Position numbers and translations under genes: made by a program
Shown: one piece after another, positions 36,136 through 43,127 of the stretch
Position numbering within the stretch: position 1 is the stretch's first letter
Layout: each line of letters opens with the position of its first letter
Assembly (NCBI GenBank): GCA_964419055.1
Contig: CAYQNU010000023.1
Location: 1 to 43,127, forward strand
Source of the DNA: CAYQNU01 sp964419055
GTDB lineage: Bacteria > Bacteroidota > Bacteroidia > Flavobacteriales_D > Parvicellaceae
Length of the DNA: 43,127 bases
Direction of reading: 5' to 3'
Notes under the pieces: generated by a model
What the model was told of the DNA's origin: nothing
The model's database searches: none
The model's input: only the letters and a program-made list of their open reading frames with translations

Positions 36136-38031
36136 ATGAGAGTTTTAATTTTATTGATCTGTATTTTTCAAATGTTATTAGTCCCCAAATATTTCAGCCA
36201 AAAATTCGAAATGGGCATTGGTCTTAACTACGATTTTAATAGCATTAAATTAAATAATAAATTTTATCACAATCATTTAGATGTTGATAAAGATACCTTG
36301 CAAATTAGGTTTGACCAAATTAATATTAGACCCTCAATTGTATTTCCCGTATATTTTAGATACCGTTTTAAAAATGGTTTTTTTACGGAACTTTCTTTCG
36401 AAACCAAAAGAATGGAGTTGGAAATCGAAGGGAATAGCACCTACTCTGATGGAAGTTTGCATAAATTAACCGAATATCAAATACTAATGGCATTTGATGA
36501 CTATACTGGACCATTAAGTTATGATGAGTTTTATACGCAATTTTATTATCCATTCTTCCAACGAGAAAAGGAGTATTGGAGAGAAGATGTAACCTATTCA
36601 CAACAGTTTTCGGTTCATTCAATACATTTAAATGGAGGCTATACTTTTTCGCAAAGAAATGAATATAAGCCTTACGTAAATTTTGGAATGGGTATTTTTC
36701 TTGAAAACCCAAAATCATCCTTTAAAAAATTGGATTACAACAACCCTTTTTCAGACAATAATTATCAATTATTTAATAAAATGCCTGAGTTTACCAATTT
36801 TGCATTAATTTGGAATGCAGGCATCGGTGTAGAGTTTTACAAAATGCGTTTGTTTACTTCTTTTCATTTTTCCAATGGACCTTTTTTAACTAAACTCAAT
36901 TTAAAAATTTTAGATCCAGTAAATTCTAATCGTATATCAGGAAGTTGGAATCCCTATAGTAGTTTATCTCAAATTCGAATTGGGGGTGCAATTAATATAA
37001 TGGATGGAGAAAAGAAAGATAAACTATTACAAGAAAAATTGCATAAAGCTGAACTGATTTCAATTGGGAAATATGAAGAAAGTATTCGAAAGTTTAATGT
37101 GGTAGTTGGAATTCAAATACCAAATTTCAATCAACTTAAATCACATTTTGAATTGAACTCAATTAAGTTAGGCGTTTTTTCAGAGGGCAGACCTTCTGGT
37201 TATCAGGTTTTTGGTACAGATACAGTTTTTAATGCCTATAATTACATAGAGTTTTATGAATATCAAGACACTATTAACTCAAATGGAGAAGCGGATTTAT
37301 TGATTAAAATGGAGAGTAATTCTCTAAAGCAGATTTCTCGCGTATTCAAAACGCCTGATTTTTATGTTGGAGGCGTTTTTAATCTCAGTAAAAATTTTAA
37401 TCTTGAAACACGTTTGAGATACAGTTATTTTGAAATTGATATGTTAATGGAGCGAGAAAACAGAGAAGCTGTTCTCTATTCTGAACTTTTTGATGAGGAA
37501 GGAAATCCCAAACCAGGTTACTTTGACTGGATGTTTGAAGATTTTAGCACTGAAGCAGCCATTATGAGAAATTCCTATCACAACATAAGTATCAACCAAA
37601 ATTTAGTATATAAATTTAAGGTCAAACAATTTTTTGAGATAGGAGGTCACCTTGGTGCAACACTCAATTATTGGGCACCTGGCAAATTCAAAAAAATGAA
37701 AAATGGATACAATGATGGAAAATTTGACGAGTATTTTAATCAATTTTGGCACACAGATGCCTATAATCCCAATATTGATGTTGATTATTTTAAATTGACT
37801 GATTTATATGCTTGGTTTGATGGAAAAACAGATGATTACATAACCTATTTAGAAATGTTTAATCACACTGGATTAGATCGCTTTAATGGTTCGTTTAACT
37901 TCGGTGTGGATGCCTATTTCGAAAAGTTAAGAGTGAGTTTATACGGTGAAATTGGTATTGGACAACCTACTTTCTTTTACCACAAATACCGATCTTTTGG
38001 CTTTGGATTAGCGTATTATTTGGTTAAATAA
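36136..38031 (+). CDS. Predicted outer-membrane beta-barrel protein, unknown family
   Basis: 631 residues with a signal peptide (about 1-21, ends KYFSQ). The rest alternates aromatic and polar residues typical of beta-barrel strands, e.g. FEMGIGLNYDF, VYFRYRFKNGFFTEL, SIHLNGGYTF, NLETRLRYSYFEI and the terminal FGFGLAYYLVK. It seems to contain two barrel-like halves (about 20-300 and 310-631) joined by a short helical, charged stretch (about 292-320). I recognise no named family. It lies 15 bases after the WD40-caspase gene and probably forms one transcript with it and the response regulator, so it may localise or anchor the protease. Confidence 0.7.
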   Translation: MRVLILLICIFQMLLVPKYFSQKFEMGIGLNYDFNSIKLNNKFYHNHLDVDKDTLQIRFDQINIRPSIVFPVYFRYRFKNGFFTELSFETKRMELEIEGNSTYSDGSLHKLTEYQILMAFDDYTGPLSYDEFYTQFYYPFFQREKEYWREDVTYSQQFSVHSIHLNGGYTFSQRNEYKPYVNFGMGIFLENPKSSFKKLDYNNPFSDNNYQLFNKMPEFTNFALIWNAGIGVEFYKMRLFTSFHFSNGPFLTKLNLKILDPVNSNRISGSWNPYSSLSQIRIGGAINIMDGEKKDKLLQEKLHKAELISIGKYEESIRKFNVVVGIQIPNFNQLKSHFELNSIKLGVFSEGRPSGYQVFGTDTVFNAYNYIEFYEYQDTINSNGEADLLIKMESNSLKQISRVFKTPDFYVGGVFNLSKNFNLETRLRYSYFEIDMLMERENREAVLYSELFDEEGNPKPGYFDWMFEDFSTEAAIMRNSYHNISINQNLVYKFKVKQFFEIGGHLGATLNYWAPGKFKKMKNGYNDGKFDEYFNQFWHTDAYNPNIDVDYFKLTDLYAWFDGKTDDYITYLEMFNHTGLDRFNGSFNFGVDAYFEKLRVSLYGEIGIGQPTFFYHKYRSFGFGLAYYLVK

Positions 38032-38052
38032 ATTGTTTTTTTAACGAGGTAA

Positions 38053-38101
38053 AAATCACGGTTTTGGGTATTGTTTAACGATTTATAACACTGTAATTTC
38101 G
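38053..38101 (+). promoter_or_regulatory. Regulon box with full -33/-7 promoter before the VWA gene
   Basis: The box ATCACGGTTTTGGGTATTG ends in TTG at 38071-38073. Exactly 20 nt follow, then TAATTTCG (38094-38101). This is a standard Bacteroidota promoter with the box fused to its -33 element. A 25-base stretch (38052-38076) is identical to that at 39470-39494. Confidence 0.7.
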
Positions 38102-38117
38102 CAGCCTATTTCGTGCT

Positions 38118-38137
38118 AACCAAAACCGTTATTTTTA
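38118..38137 (-). repeat. Inverted copy of the regulon box
   Basis: AACCAAAACCGTTATTTTTA is the reverse complement of the box region 38050-38069 at 18 of 20 positions. The two arms flank the -7 element, 48 bases apart. It may be a second operator or, if read through, the 3' arm of a long hairpin. Confidence 0.65.
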
Positions 38138-38207
38138 ATGAAAATAGCATTGATAAAACGAAGTAGGTCTAAACTTGTTGATTATTAATAAATTAGTTAA
38201 ACTAAAA

Positions 38208-39401
38208 ATGAAACCTGCCAAAAAATTCAGTTTATTTATAGCTTTATTTGGGCTATTAAGTGTTATTCTTTTCAACAAATGTAAAGCAGTTTATTCAGAA
38301 AAACTATATGCTGATGTTATTGGTTTCAATGATAAAGTAATAACAAAATACAAGCCTTATGATTTAACTAAAACTGAGGATGTGACCTCGATGAATCAAA
38401 ATATTCGAGATCTTCCTAGTGGTGAAAATACCGCAGCTTATTATGCTCTAGATATAGGATTAGACCGTATAGTGAAAATGCAAAAAAGTGCGCTAATGGA
38501 GCGCGATCCTAATACCAAGTATTACATTGTTTTTTTAACTGATGGATTGGATAACGTTTCACCAGAATTAGCAAAAAGAGATAAAAAGTTTTTAATGTTT
38601 TCAAAGGGGAAATACGATAATGCCACAGAATATGGAAACGCTATGCAAATTAGAATGGAAGACATTTTAAAAACGTATTCATGGTTTAATATGATTAAGA
38701 AAAAAAATACTACCAACACATTTCAATCATACGTTCTTTTATATAGAGGTGAAGATATTGAGAAAAGTGGATATACTGAAGAAGAATTAAATAATAGATT
38801 GCTTCCTTTTGCCGGTGCTCAAAATGAAGCTAAACAACCCGTTATTCAAGGGAATAATTTACAAAAATTACTTGCTGACTTTAAAAAGGCGTTTACGGTT
38901 TCTTCTTTATCTTTCATAATTCCAAAGGGTTATGCTGGTCAAAAAATTAGAATGCAGTTAAATAAAACCGATAAAGAAGAACAAAAAATTTATATTGAAG
39001 CGGATTTTAAAAAAGGCAAAAAGAAAAAGTTCGGGTTTTTAAATGTAGAGCATTACACCTTAGAAAATATTGTTACAAGTAATGGATTGTCTGTTAAATC
39101 AATAAATGGAGTAATCAATATGGACGTTAGGTATGATAAAAACTCAAATACAGTACCCTTTACTTTTAATGAGCTTAGATATAATGAAGCAATATATTCA
39201 GTAAAAAAAGATGAAGTTAGTCAATGGTTCTATGAGTCAGGTAAATTAAGATGGAACTCAGAATATAGTTCAAAATCTGTCAATACTAAAAATGCTTACA
39301 TTATCTTAATTATGGATACCAGCACATCTTTCAAATCTCAGATCGAAGATGCTAAAAACACTGCAGTGGAAATAATAGATTTTATTAGTAAACAACTGTA
39401 A
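38208..39401 (+). CDS. Exported protein with a circularly permuted von Willebrand A domain
   Basis: 397 residues from the ATG at 38208; an upstream TTG at 38175 is less likely. An N-terminal hydrophobic export segment (about 6-24) ends near Cys25, a poor lipobox. The second part of a VWA fold follows at about 30-230: VIGFNDKV, then GENTAAYYALD with MIDAS Thr75, then YYIVFLTDGLDN with MIDAS Asp112, then YVLLYRGED and a closing helix. A beta-rich insert covers about 235-360. The missing first strand and helix come last: AYIILIMDTSTSF with MIDAS Asp370, Ser372 and Ser374, then an amphipathic helix to the end. All five metal-site residues exist, but in permuted order. Metal-dependent protein binding is inferred. 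Confidence 0.8.
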   Translation: MKPAKKFSLFIALFGLLSVILFNKCKAVYSEKLYADVIGFNDKVITKYKPYDLTKTEDVTSMNQNIRDLPSGENTAAYYALDIGLDRIVKMQKSALMERDPNTKYYIVFLTDGLDNVSPELAKRDKKFLMFSKGKYDNATEYGNAMQIRMEDILKTYSWFNMIKKKNTTNTFQSYVLLYRGEDIEKSGYTEEELNNRLLPFAGAQNEAKQPVIQGNNLQKLLADFKKAFTVSSLSFIIPKGYAGQKIRMQLNKTDKEEQKIYIEADFKKGKKKKFGFLNVEHYTLENIVTSNGLSVKSINGVINMDVRYDKNSNTVPFTFNELRYNEAIYSVKKDEVSQWFYESGKLRWNSEYSSKSVNTKNAYIILIMDTSTSFKSQIEDAKNTAVEIIDFISKQL

Positions 39402-39414
39402 TTTTTATATTTTT

Positions 39415-39430
39415 AGCTTTTTATAAAGCT
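39415..39430 (+). terminator. Weak candidate terminator after the VWA gene
   Basis: A 6-bp stem AGCTTT/AAAGCT with a 4-nt loop. The T-run comes only 14 bases later, so support is weak. Confidence 0.25.
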
Positions 39431-39469
39431 GCAGTCCAATTTAATTTTTTAGAGTGATTAAAGTTATTT

Positions 39470-39519
39470 AAAATCACGGTTTTGGGTATTGTTTCAAACT
39501 ATATGTTGAATTATTTTTA
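39470..39519 (+). promoter_or_regulatory. Regulon box plus -7-like element before the 162-residue protein
   Basis: Second perfect copy of the box, ending in TTG at 39489-39491. Exactly 20 nt later comes TATTTTTA (39512-39519, one mismatch to TAnnTTTG). It implies co-regulation with the VWA gene. The remaining leader to 39617 is AT-rich without visible structure. Confidence 0.6.
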
Positions 39520-39617
39520 CCGTTTATATAATACATCATTTAGAGAAGAAAATTGATATAGTTTAATTCAAACTTCGATTGATGAGATGTAAGATTGTAA
39601 ATAATAAAAATAAAGTC

Positions 39618-40106
39618 ATGAATAAGTTTCTAATTGTATTCCTTTTACTTTTTGTAAGTTCTCATTTCAATGCTCAAGACAAAAAAGTAACCTACGGTAA
39701 ACAAACATATACTGTTTCATCTAGTAAATCTCATGATGGTAAATCAACATTTCAAAAAATGACCATTTCAGAACCAGATAATTTGTATGTTTTTATTGCA
39801 GGATATATCAAAGAAAACAAGATTAAACCCTATAAAATACCACAAAAAGAAAGCTTAGAACTAGTTCCAAAATCTATTACGCTGGAATTTGTTACTTATG
39901 AAGGATTCAATCACTGCGAAAATGTTACTAGAAAATATGTGAGTGTCAACATAGGTACAAATAGTAAGTTTATAATTCATCGTGATAATTTTGACACCAT
40001 AATGAAAGCATTTTTAAATGGTAAACATGCTGCCATGATTAAAGCTTTTTTATATAACGAAAAATTAGAATTTATTCCAACAGTAACATTTGAAGCTTCA
40101 AAATAA
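39618..40106 (+). CDS. Small exported protein of unknown function
   Basis: 162 residues from the ATG at 39618, chosen because it opens a clean signal peptide (MNKFLIVFLLLFVSSHFNAQ); two earlier in-frame ATG codons would bury it. The mature part is basic and mixed alpha/beta, with repeated KIKPYKIPQK-like polar stretches, two closely spaced motifs VTYEGFNHCENVTRKY and FIIHRDNFDTIMKAFLNG, and a single cysteine. I recognise no domain. It has its own copy of the regulon box, so it is likely induced together with the response regulator operon and the VWA protein. Periplasmic or outer location is inferred. Confidence 0.65.
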   Translation: MNKFLIVFLLLFVSSHFNAQDKKVTYGKQTYTVSSSKSHDGKSTFQKMTISEPDNLYVFIAGYIKENKIKPYKIPQKESLELVPKSITLEFVTYEGFNHCENVTRKYVSVNIGTNSKFIIHRDNFDTIMKAFLNGKHAAMIKAFLYNEKLEFIPTVTFEASK

Positions 40107-40246
40107 TAGTTATTTAAGGATTTCAATAATTTGTCTGAATGTAACATAAATGAACTTTTTAATAGTATGAAAAAAATAGTTGAGATTCAAAAACTAAGTG
40201 AGCAGAGATATAATTTAGTTTATAATGTTCTCAATTATTGACAACT

Positions 40247-41644
40247 ATGAAAGCAACTATTCTTTTACTTATTCTATTGCTTTCTTTTGTAAATGCTTTT
40301 GCTCAATTGCCTGAAACACAAATTAAGTTTGCCAAACATTCATTTAAATTTGAAAAGAGATTGCACAGTAATTTTCCTTATGTTCAGATAGCTCAATGGA
40401 AAAACAATTATTTGATAAGTTACGTAGATGAAAATTATAATACACATGTATATTCAACTACTGACTTTAAAACCTATACAAAAACAATAACCTATTCCAA
40501 CGAAATTATTTGGGACATTGAGACCAACGGCAATCAAATTGCTATACTTTATTCTCCAACAATTAACGTTAAAAACCGACAAAACTATAATGATGTATTT
40601 GTCAAAACAATAGATGAAAAGGGTGCTATAATCAAAAAAACTAAAATTTTAGGGGATGCAGATATGAACAAACCTCTTGCGTATTGTATTGATAATATTG
40701 GTTCTCGATACCTAAGATGGGAAAATAATCAGTATGTAGCCTTTTTTGCTATTAGCCATAATTTTGCCGAAAAATCTACAGAAAAGCCTGACGTACATCA
40801 AGGACAAACAGAAATTTACATTGATAAAAATTTAAATGTACTAACTAAGGAAATTGATTGGGGTGTGAGTCACAGTTTTGAACAAAGAATAGATGTAACT
40901 CAAAATTATACGTTAAAAGTGGCTAAAGGGGATGCGTATCCAAGAGGTATTCACTTTTCTGTTCAAAACCATATATTAGAGCAAGACGAAGATGACCTTG
41001 AGTATTCTCCAGAATATTATGAAAGTGGTGTTCCTATGCTTATTTCAGGAACTTCTGGCGATAATGATGTTGATTTAGTTTTGGGGGATGTTTACATTAA
41101 CGAAGCATCAAAGAAAGTAAATATAGTAGGCACTACTCGAGATAAACGAAAATCTGCGGATATATTCTACGTCAATCAAGATTTCGATGGTAAAAACAAT
41201 AAACCAGAAATAATTTGGCTTACCAATACTGCTTCTGTAGAAGAGCATTCAGTGAGAATGTTTCCCTATAAGCAAGATACTTATTTGTTGATTTGGAAAG
41301 AATATCAATTCACAATGACTGAATCTGAAAATGAGACTTATAGTGACAAATTAGAAAACGAAGCCATTCAAGATGTGTTGTTGTTTAAAGAATTGGATGC
41401 CAAACAAAAAGTAAAAGTAGCCTTTATCAATAAAAAAGGGGAGTTTGTCTCAAAACCAACAGTAGTGGATTTAAATATCAATATAGTTATAAAGGATGTG
41501 GCAGCGCCAAATGATTATTTGAACGACTTATTAGAAAATTTTTCAATCTTTTTTTCTGATTTCCTTATAGAAGAAAAACGAATCATAATGCCCTTTTATT
41601 ATCCTTGGGATACTGAAATAACCTTTTTTGAAATATTAAAATAA
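40247..41644 (+). CDS. Exported protein of unknown function, possibly a beta-propeller
   Basis: 465 residues from the ATG at 40247, preferred over a TTG nine bases earlier because it begins the signal peptide (MKATILLLILLLSFVNAFAQ). The mature protein is a succession of beta-strand segments of the form WKNNYLISYVD, GNQIAILYSP, NNQYVAFFAI and KQDTYLLIWKEY, spaced much like the blades of a propeller. No named repeat family is clear. An acidic stretch (EQDEDDLEYSPEYY, about 248-261) lies mid-protein. It is followed after 12 bases by the first WG-repeat gene, so these three genes form an operon. I find no clear promoter in 40107-40246. Confidence 0.65.
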   Translation: MKATILLLILLLSFVNAFAQLPETQIKFAKHSFKFEKRLHSNFPYVQIAQWKNNYLISYVDENYNTHVYSTTDFKTYTKTITYSNEIIWDIETNGNQIAILYSPTINVKNRQNYNDVFVKTIDEKGAIIKKTKILGDADMNKPLAYCIDNIGSRYLRWENNQYVAFFAISHNFAEKSTEKPDVHQGQTEIYIDKNLNVLTKEIDWGVSHSFEQRIDVTQNYTLKVAKGDAYPRGIHFSVQNHILEQDEDDLEYSPEYYESGVPMLISGTSGDNDVDLVLGDVYINEASKKVNIVGTTRDKRKSADIFYVNQDFDGKNNKPEIIWLTNTASVEEHSVRMFPYKQDTYLLIWKEYQFTMTESENETYSDKLENEAIQDVLLFKELDAKQKVKVAFINKKGEFVSKPTVVDLNINIVIKDVAAPNDYLNDLLENFSIFFSDFLIEEKRIIMPFYYPWDTEITFFEILK

Positions 41645-41656
41645 TTGATAGAAAAT

Positions 41657-42511
41657 ATGAAATCAACTATTGTAACACTAATCTATTTATCATCTATATT
41701 AACGTATAATTTATTTGCACAGGACCTAAAGTTAAGTTATAATGTGATTTCAGAAAAATATGGTTACATCGACAATACAGGAAATGAAGTAATAGAAGGA
41801 AAGTATGACTATGCTATGGAATTTAAGGAAGGATTAGCAGCAGTAGGCATAAATAAGAAATTTGGGTTTATTGATAAAACGGGTAAAATTGTTGTACCGT
41901 TAAAATATGAATTTATTGAGGATTTTTCAGAAGGAATGGCAGCCGTAATGTTAAATGGAGCGTGGGGTTATATTGATCATAAAGGAATAGAAATAACTCC
42001 TTTTATATACCTTATTGCTCTTCCTTTTTCTGAAGGACTAGCTGCTGTAAAAACAAATGGAAAATGCAGTTATATTGATAAAAAAGGAAAAGAGGTACTT
42101 TTATTAGACTATGATTCTCATGGAAGTTTCTCTGAAGGATTAGCAGCTGTAGGGATAAATAAAAAGTATGGTTTTATTGATAAGGAAGGTAAAGAAGTGA
42201 TTCCTCCTATATATGATTATTCCGTTAAATTCTCAGAGGGGTTAGCTGGTATTTATCTCAATGAAAAATTTGGATTTATAAATAAAAAAGGTGAAGTAAT
42301 CATTCCACTAAAATATGATTGGGCAAAAGATTTTAATGATGGTTTAGCTTGGGTTCAATTAAATGGTAAAGAAGGTTTTATAGATCAAAAAGGAAATCAG
42401 GCTATTCCAATAATTTATGAATATGCAGGGCCTTTCTCGGATGGAAAAGCCGAAGTCACCCTCAACAGGCGCACTTTTTATATTGATACAAACGGTAATG
42501 AAATTAAGTAA
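41657..42511 (+). CDS. Exported WG-repeat protein
   Basis: 284 residues from the ATG at 41657 (an upstream TTG at 41645 is less likely), with a signal peptide ending LFAQ. The rest is about eight WG beta-repeats of roughly 32 residues, each of the form FSEGLAAVxxNxKxGFIDKxGKEVIPxxYD, running to the stop. WG repeats are thought to form beta-rich binding surfaces; their ligands are mostly unknown. Repeats 1 and 5 share GLAAVGINKK, showing fairly recent duplication. It is the second gene of a three-gene operon with the unknown exported protein and another WG protein. Confidence 0.9.
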   Translation: MKSTIVTLIYLSSILTYNLFAQDLKLSYNVISEKYGYIDNTGNEVIEGKYDYAMEFKEGLAAVGINKKFGFIDKTGKIVVPLKYEFIEDFSEGMAAVMLNGAWGYIDHKGIEITPFIYLIALPFSEGLAAVKTNGKCSYIDKKGKEVLLLDYDSHGSFSEGLAAVGINKKYGFIDKEGKEVIPPIYDYSVKFSEGLAGIYLNEKFGFINKKGEVIIPLKYDWAKDFNDGLAWVQLNGKEGFIDQKGNQAIPIIYEYAGPFSDGKAEVTLNRRTFYIDTNGNEIK

Positions 42512-42528
42512 AATAAAAAACAAAAATT

Positions 42529-43092
42529 ATGAAAACAACATTTTTAACATTGGCTATTTGCTTAGGAAGTATTAATAGCTATGCACAGGATTTAATTCCA
42601 TTTGAAGATGAAAATGGGAAATGGGGATATAAGGATAAGAGCGGTAAAGTAGTTGTTTTGGCTATTTATGATGAGGTTTCTTACAATTGCAATAATGGTG
42701 AAAGTGATTTTTTTGATGACGGTACAATGGCAGTTTGTCAAAATTATAAGTGGGGATTCATCAAAAATAACGGGAAAGTAATAATACCACTAATTTATGA
42801 TAGAGTTTTCGAATTTAAAGAAGGTGTTGCTTGTGTAGGCAAAGGTGGTGATTTGGATACTTCAGGAAGTTATGCACGTTATTATAATAGTAAATATGGA
42901 TTTATTGATTTGAATGGTAAAACGGTTATACCTTTTAATTTTGAAAATATTAATTATGGTTGTGATTATGATGGTGGGTTTAATAACGGCATTGCAGCTG
43001 TTAGCCAAAATAACAAATGGGGCTTCATTGACAAAACAGGAAATGAAGTAATTCCGTTTAAATATGAATATGTAACCCGTTGGGTGAAATAG
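42529..43092 (+). CDS. Second exported WG-repeat protein
   Basis: 187 residues with a signal peptide (about 1-19, ends SYAQ). Four WG repeats follow, e.g. GKWGYKDKSGKVVVLAIYDE, YKWGFIKNNGKVIIPLIYD, SKYGFIDLNGKTVIPFNFE and NKWGFIDKTGNEVIPFKYE. Unlike its neighbour, this protein has insertions in repeats 1, 2 and 3 that carry Asp/Gly-rich loops (e.g. NCNNGESDFFDDGT), possible metal- or ligand-binding sites. It starts 17 bases after the first WG gene and closes the operon. The stop is in the window and the protein seems complete, though short for the family. Confidence 0.9.
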   Translation: MKTTFLTLAICLGSINSYAQDLIPFEDENGKWGYKDKSGKVVVLAIYDEVSYNCNNGESDFFDDGTMAVCQNYKWGFIKNNGKVIIPLIYDRVFEFKEGVACVGKGGDLDTSGSYARYYNSKYGFIDLNGKTVIPFNFENINYGCDYDGGFNNGIAAVSQNNKWGFIDKTGNEVIPFKYEYVTRWVK

Positions 43093-43108
43093 ATTTTTTT
43101 AAAAAAAA

Positions 43109-43127
43109 CTTCTTGGATATTGTTCAA
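43109..43127 (+). promoter_or_regulatory. Possible partial regulon box at the window edge
   Basis: CTTCTTGGATATTG (43109-43122) matches 10 of 14 bases of GGTTTTGGGTATTG, strongest in the last ten (9 of 10). The matching -7 element would lie past the window end, so this cannot be tested here. Confidence 0.25.

Noticed and set aside
40167..40241. 24-residue reading frame (MKKIVEIQKLSEQRYNLVYN...) just before the 40247 gene
   Set aside because: Short enough to occur by chance, not a signal peptide or known leader, and no promoter is clear. It could still be a small translated leader, but the sequence does not support a call.

Overview
The window looks like the chromosome of a member of the Bacteroidota, most likely class Flavobacteriia. 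The evidence is a low-GC sequence, many exported proteins with type IX secretion system (T9SS) type A or type B C-terminal sorting domains, several PorP/SprF and PorE-like OmpA partners, a fused ribBA, a DUF2723 membrane glycosyltransferase, and promoters of the Bacteroidota form TTG-N20-TAnnTTTG with little Shine-Dalgarno. A Crocinitomicaceae-like lineage is my guess. Tandem ice-binding (DUF3494) domains suggest a cold aquatic habitat. I see no rRNA, tRNA, IS element, CRISPR array or prophage block. No gap between genes exceeds 300 bases.

Layout. 1-2.7 kb: an LRR protein and a LamG protein, each with a T9SS type A sorting domain, around a small secreted protein. 2.9-11.6 kb: housekeeping and envelope genes (ribBA; a DUF2723/GT117-like glycosyltransferase with a polysaccharide deacetylase; a convergent exported protein of the group often mislabelled asparagine synthetase B; a VanX-type dipeptidase; YajQ). 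11.7-14.9 kb: a large propeller/Y_Y_Y/SpoIIE phosphatase sensor. 15.1-21.4 kb (minus strand): an operon of a T9SS type B cargo with two ice-binding domains, a PorP/SprF protein and a PorE-like OmpA protein. 21.6-30.6 kb (plus strand): a second, divergent T9SS type B cassette made of a 1642-residue tail-fibre-like adhesin, a short type B sorting protein, PorP/SprF and a PorE-like protein.

30.6-43.1 kb: a sensor kinase, a NarL-type response regulator, an exported WD40-caspase, an outer-membrane barrel, a lipoprotein-like protein whose von Willebrand A domain is circularly permuted, two unknown exported proteins and two WG-repeat proteins. Three promoters here carry the same box (ATCACGGTTTTGGGTATTG and close variants), always exactly 20 nt upstream of a -7 element. 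The kinase promoter has a weaker version at the same spacing, and a further candidate lies at the window edge. I infer a small envelope regulon controlled by the encoded two-component system. This regulon, the permuted VWA and the exported caspase are the best candidates for something undescribed.
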